A stretch of 23,168 bases of DNA. Origin: JAIEPT01 sp038217425. Its GTDB lineage: Bacteria > Planctomycetota > Planctomycetia > Gemmatales > Gemmataceae. Shown here piece after piece: positions 17,254 through 23,168 of this stretch. Numbering within the stretch: position 1 is the first letter of the stretch; each line of letters begins with the position of its first letter. The DNA lies in assembly GCA_038217425.1 (NCBI GenBank), contig JBBQPM010000107.1, positions 1 through 23,168 of the forward strand, written 5' to 3'. The notes under the pieces were generated by a model that had not been told where the DNA came from, searched no databases, and worked only from the letters and a program-made list of their open reading frames with translations. Position numbers and translations under genes: made by a program.

Positions 17254-17445
17254 TCACGACGCGTCCGCCATGGTCAAAGCGCCGCTCGGGCAGACGAGGA
17301 CGCAGAGGGTGCAGCGAATGCAGTCCGCCGGGCGGATGAGCCAGGGCGCCGGACCGTCCATGGCCAGGCAATCGACGGGGCAGAGGCGCACGCAGCGCTG
17401 GCAGCTTGTGCACAGACGTTCGTCGAGTTGCGGCAGCAGGATCAT
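17254..17445 (-). CDS. 2[4Fe-4S] ferredoxin-like protein
   Basis: The protein has 63 residues with two complete CxxCxxCxxxCP motifs: CTSCQRCVRLCP (12-23) and CIRCTLCVLVCP (42-53). Each motif binds a [4Fe-4S] cluster, so this is a bacterial-type electron carrier of the normal size. It has no signal peptide and acts in the cytoplasm. The start codon overlaps the stop of the preceding gene in the sequence ATGA, a classic sign of translational coupling. The DUF1501 gene begins 37 nt downstream. The electron donor and acceptor are not identifiable from the window. Confidence 0.93.
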   Translation of the reverse strand: MILLPQLDERLCTSCQRCVRLCPVDCLAMDGPAPWLIRPADCIRCTLCVLVCPSGALTMADAS

Positions 17446-17804
17446 GGCAGCAACCGGGGGAGCAAGTCAAAAAGCTCAGGGGCGCCCAGCGGCGGAAAAA
17501 GGACGGCCGTCGCTCCCAGGTGCCAGCCGAGGGCGGCGAGCTGCGTTTGACGGACGTCGCTGAGCAACACGACGCGGAGCCGGGGATGCTCGCGCGCCAG
17601 CTCGGCAAGGAGTCGGTATTCCGCTTCAACATCCCGGCCAACGCGAAGGACGAGTGCGCCGACGCTACCGCGTTTGGCGAGAGCGAGCGCTGCCGGAGGT
17701 TCGCCGAGTTCGCGCAGCCAGACGCCGTGATCGTGGCAATACTCGCGCAGACGTTCCAGGAGTTTGCCCGCGAGCCCCAGCGTGAGAAGTTCCTGGCTAC
17801 GCAT
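17442..17804 (-). CDS. Receiver-like protein lacking a phospho-acceptor
   Basis: The protein has 120 residues with the alternating strand/helix pattern of a response-regulator receiver domain: GALVLRVGRD (about 49-58, the strand that normally ends in the phosphorylated Asp), LRVVLLSDVRQTQLAALGWH (about 75-94) and GATAVLFPPLGAPELFDLLP at the end, which resembles the beta5/alpha5 region. The Asp expected after the third strand is absent, as are the acidic residues of strand 1. It would therefore be a pseudo-receiver or a protein-binding module. The assignment is by pattern, not by strong motif. It overlaps the ferredoxin gene by 4 nt. Its start is poorly supplied with a ribosome binding site and lies 7 nt from a palindrome. 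Confidence 0.6.
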   Translation of the reverse strand: MRSQELLTLGLAGKLLERLREYCHDHGVWLRELGEPPAALALAKRGSVGALVLRVGRDVEAEYRLLAELAREHPRLRVVLLSDVRQTQLAALGWHLGATAVLFPPLGAPELFDLLPRLLP

Positions 17805-17811
17805 TCTTGTA

Positions 17812-17876
17812 TTTCCGAGCCGGAAGCGTGAGCGACGATTTTGCGAAGATCGTCGCTCACCCTTCCGACTCGGAAA
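17812..17876. repeat. Post-stop palindrome, family A (copy 2)
   Basis: Arms of 28 nt at 17812-17839 and 17849-17876 match at 26 of 28 positions around a 9-nt loop. The left arm is identical over 28 nt to 14-41. It begins 4 nt after the fabI stop and ends 7 nt before the start of the receiver-like gene, so it fills the whole gap between two genes on the same strand. Confidence 0.92.
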
Positions 17877-17880
17877 CTCC

Positions 17881-18759
17881 TTACACGCCCATGGTGTTGT
17901 AACCGCAATCGACGTAGAGCACGTGCCCGGTGATGCCCGAGGCGAGCGGGCTGCACAGGAAAACCGTGGCGTTAGCGACTTCTTCCGGCGTGATGCCGCG
18001 CGGCAGGGGCGAACGCTGGGCGGCGTAGTCGATCATCGCGGGCATGTCGCCGATCGCCGACGCGGCGCGGGAAGCATACGGGCCGGCCGAAATGATGTTG
18101 ACGCGGATGTTCTTGCCGCCCAAATTGTGGGCGATCTGCTTGGCGTCGATCTCGAGCGCGGCCTTGGCGGTCGACATGCCGCCGCCGTAATGGGGGACGA
18201 CGCGGACGCCGCCGAGGTAACTTAAACCGAGAATCGAGCCGCCGCCTTTCTTTTCCATGAGCGGGCCGGCCGCGCGGGCGAGCGCCGACAGCGAGTAGCT
18301 GCTGATGCTGAGCGCCTGCAGGTACGCCGCCCGGCTCGTGTCGATCATCTTGTTCTTGATTTCCCGGCTAAACGCCACGCTGTGAATCACGATGTCGATG
18401 CCGTCCACGAGCGGCGTCAACTTGTCGATCATGCCGCCGATCGTGAAGTCGCCATGCTTGTTCCAGCGGCGGTCGTTGCGGATCGCCTCGGGGGTTTCTT
18501 CGAGCTTGTCGAACTCGACGTCGCAGGCCAGCACTTTCTCGACCTTGAGCGACCCGGCGCCGTAAGGGAGCACGCGCGACTCGGCGTCGGCCTCGCGCTC
18601 GAGGAAGTTTTCGACGATGCCGACCATGCGCGGATGGCTCGCGAAGTAGAGCTTGCAGCCCGCGGCTTGCAGCCCCTTGGCGATGTACCAGGCGAAGCTC
18701 TGGTTATCCCCAACGCCCGTCACCAGGGCCGTCTTGCCCGTGAGATCGATCGGAATCAT
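17881..18759 (-). CDS. fabI: Enoyl-ACP reductase (NADH), plant/chlamydial type
   Basis: FabI completes each elongation cycle of type II fatty-acid synthesis by reducing enoyl-ACP. The protein has 292 residues and an SDR-like Rossmann fold: a nucleotide-binding TGVGDNQSFAW (14-24), then LSYLGG and YGGGMSTAKAAL with the catalytic Tyr191 and Lys199. The eight-residue step between them, the PEAIRNDRRWNKHG insertion and the C-terminal CGYNTMGV are typical of the plant, apicomplexan and chlamydial form rather than the E. coli form (six residues between). The start at 18759 gives the usual N-terminus; AGGA lies 10 nt upstream, a little far. It follows scpA by 45 nt on the same strand. A palindrome follows the stop. 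Confidence 0.95.
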   Translation of the reverse strand: MIPIDLTGKTALVTGVGDNQSFAWYIAKGLQAAGCKLYFASHPRMVGIVENFLEREADAESRVLPYGAGSLKVEKVLACDVEFDKLEETPEAIRNDRRWNKHGDFTIGGMIDKLTPLVDGIDIVIHSVAFSREIKNKMIDTSRAAYLQALSISSYSLSALARAAGPLMEKKGGGSILGLSYLGGVRVVPHYGGGMSTAKAALEIDAKQIAHNLGGKNIRVNIISAGPYASRAASAIGDMPAMIDYAAQRSPLPRGITPEEVANATVFLCSPLASGITGHVLYVDCGYNTMGV

Positions 18760-18804
18760 GACGTCGCCATCCTGTAAGTTGGAACGAATTTGCAAAGACG
18801 TAAT

Positions 18805-19572
18805 CTAGCCGGTCGAGCCGTCCGGGGCGAGGGGAGCCTCCTCCAAACCCACGCCCGTCGGTTCCGCCAGCCGTACCCAGATCTCGCCGAACAGCTCCGG
18901 TTGCTCGGCCCAGACTTGCTTCCCCTTGATGAGTTCCAGGATCGCCAGGAACATGCCGAGCAAGCGCCCGCGCGTGTGGGGGGCCGCGAACAGCGTCGAA
19001 AACGGGATCCGCGGCACGTGCCGGAGCTGTTGCAGAATTCGCTCCATGTGGACGTGGATCGGCGTCTCGTCCATGACGATCGGCGCCGCCTGCAACGCGA
19101 GCGTCTCGCGCACCAGTCGGCCGAACGCGCTCACCAGATCCCACAATTCGACCTTGCGCAACGGCTGCCGCGCCGGATCGATCGCCGTCGTCTCCTCGAT
19201 CGGTTGTCGCGGCAAACGCGTGAGCTGCTTCTCCGCCTGCACCTCCAGAAGCGCCGCGGCATCCTTGTACTTCTTGTACTCGATGAGCTGCTTGACGAGT
19301 TCCAGCCGCGGGTCGTCCTCTTCCTTGCCCAGTTCTTCCTGCCGGGGCAGCAGCATTCGGCTCTTGATTTCCATGAGCGTGGCGGCCATTACCAGAAATT
19401 CGCCCGCGCTCTCGACGTCGATCGGCTGCAGGAGCCCAAGGTATTGCAAGTATTGTTCGGTGAGCCGGGCGATGGGGATGTCGAGGATGTCGATTTCCTC
19501 GCGTTTGACGAGGAACAACAGCAGATCGAGAGGCCCGCGGAAGGCTTCGAGTTCGACTTGATAGTAAGCCAT
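18805..19572 (-). CDS. scpA: Segregation and condensation protein A (kleisin)
   Basis: The protein has 255 residues and begins with the ScpA signature: FRGPLDLLLFLVKREEIDIL near residues 11-30. Next come DIPIARLTEQYLQYL, then GEFLVMAATLMEIKSRMLLP (57-76), a charged middle region and a winged-helix-like C-terminus. ScpA bridges the SMC dimer and recruits ScpB to compact and segregate the chromosome. The start has GAGG 7 nt upstream. The open frame continues far upstream, but that part is the antisense of another gene. The divergent neighbour's ATG is only 33 nt away, so its promoter must overlap that gene's start. No scpB or smc is visible in the window. fabI follows on the same strand. Confidence 0.95.
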   Translation of the reverse strand: MAYYQVELEAFRGPLDLLLFLVKREEIDILDIPIARLTEQYLQYLGLLQPIDVESAGEFLVMAATLMEIKSRMLLPRQEELGKEEDDPRLELVKQLIEYKKYKDAAALLEVQAEKQLTRLPRQPIEETTAIDPARQPLRKVELWDLVSAFGRLVRETLALQAAPIVMDETPIHVHMERILQQLRHVPRIPFSTLFAAPHTRGRLLGMFLAILELIKGKQVWAEQPELFGEIWVRLAEPTGVGLEEAPLAPDGSTG

Positions 19573-19605
19573 GGCAATGCCTCGCAGATATTGTAGGATG
19601 CTCCC

Positions 19606-20736
19606 ATGCGGTTGCCGATCCTGAAACTCCTCCTGTGTCTGCTCCTGGCGACGCCGATCGAGGCGGGCATCTACAACTTCGCCGAGCCCGACGAGTGGAA
19701 CCTCCCCTCCGAATATAAGGACGCCGCCGGCGCCGGCGGCTTCAACAACGCCTACAAGGAAATCCTCTCCATCTACGGCGCCATCGAGATCGACACCGCG
19801 CAGGGCAAAGAAAAGATCGAACGGCCCCGCATGCATCGCTACCGCATGTACTCCCTGCTTTCGAACACGAAGAAATCGCTCACGCTCGACCAGCACCTGG
19901 CGATGACCGCGGCGATGATCCGCCTGAACGTCCCCGAAGTTCAGCCGTCGGCGCTGGAGGCGATGTCGCTGCTGCGCGGACTGACCCGCTCGCCGTATGC
20001 CGCGAACTTTGCGATGCACGCGCATCTGGCGGCCGCCCAGGCGAGCGTCGGCGAGTTCTCCAGCGCTCAAGAAAGTCAGCAGCAGGTGCTCGATCTTTGG
20101 CCCAAAAACATCGCCGAGTTCAAGGCGGAGCAGCCGGCGCTCTACAAGCTCTGGATGGACAACGGTCTCGAGGATCGCCTGGCGTTTTACCGGCAAGTCG
20201 AAGAACTACAGCTCATTCTCTACCGCGTCCGCATGCGCGAAGCGGTCGCGCGCGGGAAGGAAAAGTCCAACGAGGGCCTGACGCCCTACGATCTCTTCGG
20301 CAAACCGGCGGTCAAGTATGTCGGCGAAAGCGGCAACTTCGAAGTCGGAACCATCGCGGCTCAGGAGAAAGCCAAGCTCCCGGCCGACGCCCTGCGAATC
20401 GTGCAGCAGCTCGTAATCTGGAATCCGCACGACGACCGCCTCTACTGGCAGCTCGGCGAACTTTACAACGCGCAAGGGGGCAAGGCGAACATCGAAGCCG
20501 CCCGGGCGATCTTTTACGATCTCGTCAAAATCAAACGCGTCCGCTCGCCGGAAATCTTCAAACGTTGGGAGATTCTGAGCGAGCACGTTTTCCCGCCCGA
20601 GCGCAAAGATTCCAAACCGCCGTTCGAAGTGAAGACGCTGCTGATCGGTCTCGGCGTCGGCGCGCTCGCGGGAGTTTTTCTCTACTGGCAGATCCAGGCG
20701 CTACGCCGCCGAAAACGTCCCGAGGCTGCAGGATGA
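19606..20736 (+). CDS. Exported membrane-anchored protein of unknown function
   Basis: The protein has 376 residues. It starts with a signal peptide (MRLPILKLLLCLLLATPIEA). A helical Ala/Leu-rich body (about residues 100-330) has TPR-like segments, for example AANFAMHAHLAAAQASVGEF and RLYWQLGELYNAQGGKANIE. A single C-terminal transmembrane helix (TLLIGLGVGALAGVFLYW, about 347-364) is followed by Lys/Arg residues that should face the cytoplasm. No named family was recognised. The stop overlaps the next gene's ATG in ATGA, so translation of the dehydrogenase-like gene is likely coupled. Its ribosome binding site is modest (AGGA, 7 nt spacing). Confidence 0.85.
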   Translation: MRLPILKLLLCLLLATPIEAGIYNFAEPDEWNLPSEYKDAAGAGGFNNAYKEILSIYGAIEIDTAQGKEKIERPRMHRYRMYSLLSNTKKSLTLDQHLAMTAAMIRLNVPEVQPSALEAMSLLRGLTRSPYAANFAMHAHLAAAQASVGEFSSAQESQQQVLDLWPKNIAEFKAEQPALYKLWMDNGLEDRLAFYRQVEELQLILYRVRMREAVARGKEKSNEGLTPYDLFGKPAVKYVGESGNFEVGTIAAQEKAKLPADALRIVQQLVIWNPHDDRLYWQLGELYNAQGGKANIEAARAIFYDLVKIKRVRSPEIFKRWEILSEHVFPPERKDSKPPFEVKTLLIGLGVGALAGVFLYWQIQALRRRKRPEAAG

Positions 20737-21785
20737 ACCGCTACCAAATTGCCGTGCTCCCCGGCGACGGCATCGGCGTCGACGTCACGCGCGAAGCCGT
20801 CAACGTCCTGCGTCAGGCCGAGAAAACCTTCGGCTTCGCACTCGACATGACCGAGTATCCCTCGGGGGCGATTTGCTATCAAGAGACCGGCAGCGACCTC
20901 CCCGAAGCGACGATCGCCGCGTGCCGGTCTGCCGATGCGGTGCTCCTGGGCGCCATGGGGCATCCTGACATCCGCAAGCCCGACGGCACGGAACTCACGC
21001 CGCAGGTGACGCTGCGCGTCCTCTTCGATCTCTATGCCGGCGTTCGGCCCTGCAAGCTCTATCCGGGAGCGAAATCCCCGCTCAAAGACGCCAACATCGA
21101 CTTCGTTATTTTACGCGAGCAGACCGAGGGGCTGTTTGCCTCGCAGACCGGCGGCATCGTGCTGCACGATGAAGTGACGACCGACACGCTGGTGATGACG
21201 CGGCGCGGCATCGAGCGGATCAGCCGATTCGCCTTCGAACTCGCCCGGAAGCGAAAACGCAAAGTGACCGGGGTCGATAAGGCAAATATCTTCAAGAGTT
21301 TCGCGTTCTTCCGCAAGGTCTTCGACGAAGTCGCACGCGGTTACCCCGACGTGGCGAAGCAGAATACCTACATCGACGCACAGGCGTTGTTCCTGGTGCA
21401 GAGGCCGGAGCAGTTCGACGTGGTGGTGACGGAGAATATGTTCGGCGACATCCTTTCGGACCTGTCGGCGGGCCTGATCGGCGGCATGGGCATGGCGCCC
21501 TCCGGCGATTTGGGCGATCGGCACGCCGTCTTTCAACCCGCGCATGGCACGGCGCCCGACATCGCGGGCCAGAGGATCGCCAACCCAATCGCGGCGATCT
21601 TGTCGGCGGGCATGATGCTCGACTGGCTGGGCGGACGCAAGGCGGACGCGAACCTCACGCGCGCCGGCGCCGCGATCGAGACTGCGGTGATGAAAGTGCT
21701 CGCGGAGGGCAAGACGTTGCCGCGCGACCAGGGCGGGAGCGCGACGACCGACGCCGTCGGCGCTGCGATCGCCCGCGCGATCTGA
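20733..21785 (+). CDS. Isocitrate/isopropylmalate dehydrogenase family protein
   Basis: The protein has 350 residues and belongs to the beta-decarboxylating dehydrogenase family. Key residues line up with isopropylmalate dehydrogenase (LeuB): GDGIG (11-15), R95, R105 and R128 for the substrate carboxylates, K183, D215, D239 and D243 for catalysis and the metal ion, and PAHGTAPDIAG (269-279) for the cofactor. One difference stands out: the tyrosine normally found in the RE-x-T-x-G-x-Y motif is Phe135 (REQTEGLFA). The exact substrate is therefore unclear, and I do not give the symbol leuB. Start chosen for the 4-nt overlap ATGA with the preceding gene. It converges with the next gene, 1 nt from stop to stop. 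Confidence 0.85.
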   Translation: MNRYQIAVLPGDGIGVDVTREAVNVLRQAEKTFGFALDMTEYPSGAICYQETGSDLPEATIAACRSADAVLLGAMGHPDIRKPDGTELTPQVTLRVLFDLYAGVRPCKLYPGAKSPLKDANIDFVILREQTEGLFASQTGGIVLHDEVTTDTLVMTRRGIERISRFAFELARKRKRKVTGVDKANIFKSFAFFRKVFDEVARGYPDVAKQNTYIDAQALFLVQRPEQFDVVVTENMFGDILSDLSAGLIGGMGMAPSGDLGDRHAVFQPAHGTAPDIAGQRIANPIAAILSAGMMLDWLGGRKADANLTRAGAAIETAVMKVLAEGKTLPRDQGGSATTDAVGAAIARAI

Positions 21786-21786
21786 C

Positions 21787-22035
21787 TTACCGCTGCCAAC
21801 CGACCGGAGCCGAGCTTGTGGGATAGCAGATCTGCGCTTGCGGCTGTTGCACGGGCGCGGGACAGACGCAGGGGGCGGCCGGTTGTTGGTAGACGACAGC
21901 CTGGGGTTGTTGCTGATACATCACGGGCTGCGTCGAAGGTCGGCAGCCGCACCAATTTTCGCACCAGCGGGCGCAACCCGTACTCATGCCGAGCGTCAGC
22001 GCCACTGCAGTCAGCAAACCGATTTTCCGAAACAT
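21787..22035 (-). CDS. Small exported Cys/Gln/Pro-rich protein
   Basis: The protein has 82 residues. It has a signal peptide (MFRKIGLLTAVALTLGMSTG) followed by a cysteine (C21) that could be a lipid-attachment site, although the preceding STG does not match the usual lipobox well. The mature part has six more cysteines or so and stretches of Gln and Pro (QQQPQAVVYQQPAAP), low complexity and probably unfolded. Such short cysteine- and Gln/Pro-rich exported proteins are common in planctomycetes. The start has a good ribosome binding site (AGGGAG). Possible lipoprotein; function unknown. Confidence 0.7.
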   Translation of the reverse strand: MFRKIGLLTAVALTLGMSTGCARWCENWCGCRPSTQPVMYQQQPQAVVYQQPAAPCVCPAPVQQPQAQICYPTSSAPVGWQR

Positions 22036-22074
22036 GGGTCGCTCTCCCTCAAGTTCTATCCGGGAAAGACCGGG

Positions 22075-22102
22075 GGATAACCGGCTCCTCCGCGCCAGTC
22101 AA
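22075..22102 (-). promoter_or_regulatory. Candidate promoter of the small exported protein gene
   Basis: On the minus strand TTGACT (22097-22102) and TTATCC (22075-22080) are separated by 16 nt. Transcription would start near 22068, about 33 nt before the start codon. The -35 overlaps the left arm of the dyad at 22092-22129. Confidence 0.45.
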
Positions 22103-22129
22103 GGGCAATTCGCGAATCCTCACTGGCGC
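22092..22129. promoter_or_regulatory. Dyad symmetry in a divergent intergenic region
   Basis: GCGCCAGT (22092-22099) pairs with ACTGGCGC (22122-22129). Between them lies the perfect 10-nt palindrome ATTCGCGAAT (22108-22117). This nested symmetry sits between the divergent small exported gene and the ECF sigma gene, so it could be an operator for one or both. No regulator is known. Confidence 0.45.
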
Positions 22130-22188
22130 CGGCCCCGTCAATTCGTTAAGTTGGGAGAAGAAAAAAGATACCTTCGTCGGCGCCTGCC

Positions 22189-22764
22189 ATGGATTCGACT
22201 TCGCTCACCTTACTGCAACGCGTGCAATCTCAGGCCGACTCCGCCGCCTGGCAGTCGCTCTTTGGGATTTATCAGCCGCTCATCTCGCGCTGGCTAAGGC
22301 TGCGCAACACGGCGCCGCAAGATGCCGACGATCTCACGCAAGAAGTGCTGGTCGTGGTGCTGCGCGAGCTGCCGACCTTCTGCCACAACGGGCAGACGGG
22401 GGCATTCCGCGCCTGGCTCCGCGCCATCACCGCCAACCGCCTGCGCACCTTCTGGCGCAAATGCCAGGGCAAGCCGATGGCCATCGACATGCAAGAAATG
22501 GCCGACCAGCTCGAAGACTCCTCGAGCGAAATCAGCCAACAGTTCGACCGCCAGCACGATCAATACGTGCTGGACCAACTGCTGGAGTTGATGGCCCAGG
22601 AGTTTGAGCCGAAAACCCTGTCGGCATTTCGCCTGGTCGGGTTGGAAGGCAAGAAGGCGGAAGAGGCGGCCGGCGAACTCGACATGTCGGTCGTCGCGGT
22701 TTACATCGCCAAGTCGCGGGTATTAAGGCGCCTACGGGAAGTTGCTCACGGCATTCTCGACTGA
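22189..22764 (+). CDS. ECF-family RNA polymerase sigma factor
   Basis: The protein has 191 residues. Region 2 spans about 20-90, with DADDLTQEVLVVVLREL (45-61) for core binding and AFRAWLRAITANRLRTFWRK (72-91) for -10 recognition. Region 4 spans about 140-188, ending in a helix-turn-helix (AEEAAGELDMSVVAVYIAKS) that reads the -35. It most resembles the planctomycete ECF type that is often next to a Ser/Thr kinase; here no kinase is seen, and an HU gene follows. The ATG at 22189 is the only start in the frame before a stop at 22147. The nearest purine-rich block (GGGAGAAG, 22153-22160) is about 28 nt away, too far for a normal ribosome binding site. Confidence 0.9.
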   Translation: MDSTSLTLLQRVQSQADSAAWQSLFGIYQPLISRWLRLRNTAPQDADDLTQEVLVVVLRELPTFCHNGQTGAFRAWLRAITANRLRTFWRKCQGKPMAIDMQEMADQLEDSSSEISQQFDRQHDQYVLDQLLELMAQEFEPKTLSAFRLVGLEGKKAEEAAGELDMSVVAVYIAKSRVLRRLREVAHGILD

Positions 22765-22788
22765 CGATTCCTGCAGCTGCAGAGCGCC

Positions 22789-22863
22789 CCGCGAAACCCG
22801 CGAAAAATCCACGCGAATCACGAGTCCCCCCTCAAGAATCGGCCGAAAACCCGGAAAAATCGG
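22789..22863. repeat. Imperfect direct repeat upstream of the HU-like gene
   Basis: CCGCGAAACCCGCGAAAAAT (from 22789) and GGCCGAAAACCCGGAAAAAT (from 22841) are similar over about 22 nt with a few changes, 52 nt apart. A 12-nt palindrome, CTGCAGCTGCAG (22771-22782), lies just upstream. The whole 22765-22984 gap is 220 nt without a gene; together with the promoter and dyad below it may be a control region. Confidence 0.45.
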
Positions 22864-22875
22864 CATTCTTTGACC

Positions 22876-22899
22876 AAAACATCGAAATTTCGTTGTTTT
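22876..22899. promoter_or_regulatory. AT-rich palindrome upstream of HU promoter
   Basis: AAAACA, T, CGAAATTTCG, T, TGTTTT is symmetric over 24 nt with only the two outer T positions unpaired. It lies just upstream of the promoter at 22903. It could be an operator, or with its T-rich end a weak terminator of the sigma gene. Confidence 0.4.
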
Positions 22900-22902
22900 T
22901 AA

Positions 22903-22931
22903 TTGACTTTCGTTAACGACAGCTCTAACTT
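22903..22931 (+). promoter_or_regulatory. Candidate promoter of the HU-like gene
   Basis: TTGACT (22903-22908) and TAACTT (22926-22931) are separated by 17 nt. Transcription would begin near 22938, about 47 nt before the start codon. The -35 is good, and the -10 is a moderate match. Confidence 0.6.
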
Positions 22932-22984
22932 GCCCATTAAGTTTTCAATCCTACACCTCCCCTGGTCTTTCGAGGAACGCTGCT

Positions 22985-23168
22985 ATGAGCAAGGCAAAGC
23001 CCGCCACCAAAACCGACATGTTCAAAAAGATTGCCGAAGACACGGAGCTCAACAAAACCGATGTCGCCAAAGTCTTCGACGCCCTGGGCGCTTTCATCAA
23101 GAGCCAAATCGGCAAGAAGGGCCCCGGCGTGGTGGCGATCCCCGGCCTGCTGAAGATCAAGCGCGTCG
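22985..23168 (+). CDS. HU-family DNA-binding protein (partial, runs off the window)
   Basis: Sixty-one complete codons are present before the window ends. The N-terminus (MSKAKPATKTDMFKKIAEDT) is Lys-rich, then come TELNKTDVAKVFDALGAFI and VVAIPGLLKIKRV. The helical start and the IPGLLKIKRV turn leading into the DNA-binding arm are typical of HU/IHF proteins, which bend and compact DNA. The start has AGGA 8 nt upstream. The C-terminal end is not visible, so any basic tail cannot be judged. It follows the sigma gene by 220 nt and probably has its own promoter. Confidence 0.85.
   Translation, partial: MSKAKPATKTDMFKKIAEDTELNKTDVAKVFDALGAFIKSQIGKKGPGVVAIPGLLKIKRV

Noticed and set aside
15765..17339. 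A 524-codon open frame on the plus strand opposite DUF1501
   Set aside because: DUF1501 motifs and the Tat signal are on the minus strand; the opposite frame has no recognisable domain and extends over the ferredoxin gene.
18805..20196. scpA frame extended to 463 codons
   Set aside because: The ScpA domain starts at the ATG at 19572 with a good ribosome binding site; the extra part is antisense to an exported-protein gene.
20097..20732. N-terminal extension of the dehydrogenase frame
   Set aside because: It overlaps the preceding gene in another frame, is Arg-rich and unlike the family. The ATG at 20733 gives the exact family N-terminus.

Overview
The window looks like a piece of a GC-rich planctomycete chromosome (Planctomycetota). 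This is inferred from the gene types: a Tat-exported DUF1501 protein, a secreted PQQ-type beta-propeller, a secreted WD40 protein, an ECF sigma factor, many signal-peptide proteins of unknown function, an HU-like protein, and a FabI of the plant/chlamydial type. There is no phage, IS element, CRISPR array or tRNA. A class A RNase P RNA gene (rnpB) is clearly present.

Layout. (1) 78-4634, minus strand: rnpB, a secreted PQQ-like propeller protein, a secreted alpha/beta hydrolase and a GT22-like membrane glycosyltransferase. (2) 4794-9024, plus strand: a double-ACT protein with a near-consensus promoter, a second secreted alpha/beta hydrolase, a neutral-ceramidase-like protein, a small secreted protein and a metallophosphoesterase. 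The last two overlap by 1 nt. (3) 9039-12597, minus strand: sppA followed by a large secreted protein of unknown function. (4) 12833-14713, plus strand: a secreted protein with seven WD40 blades. (5) 14853-19572, minus strand: scpA, fabI, a receiver-like protein without a phospho-acceptor, a 2[4Fe-4S] ferredoxin, DUF1501 and ygfZ. (6) 19606-21785, plus strand: an exported membrane-anchored protein overlapping an isocitrate/isopropylmalate-dehydrogenase family gene by 4 nt. (7) 21787-22035, minus strand: a small Cys/Gln/Pro-rich exported protein. (8) 22189 to the end, plus strand: an ECF sigma factor and the start of an HU-family gene cut by the window edge.

The most striking structure not explained by genes is a set of six long, nearly perfect inverted repeats with 20-34 nt arms. 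Each begins 4-17 nt after a stop codon. They fall into at least four unrelated sequence families, two of which recur in the window. They may act as terminators or mRNA 3'-end stabilisers, or be mobile REP-like palindromes. One (5295-5413) is nested: each arm is itself a hairpin, and its end touches the ribosome binding site of the next gene.

Functional links are mostly inference. The tight pseudo-receiver/ferredoxin/DUF1501/YgfZ run suggests an Fe-S or redox theme, because YgfZ is a folate-dependent factor for Fe-S enzymes. ScpA and FabI form a growth-related pair (chromosome condensation, fatty-acid synthesis). Several secreted proteins (hydrolases, propellers, SppA) fit the large periplasmic proteome typical of planctomycetes. 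No start codon or promoter here has been tested experimentally.
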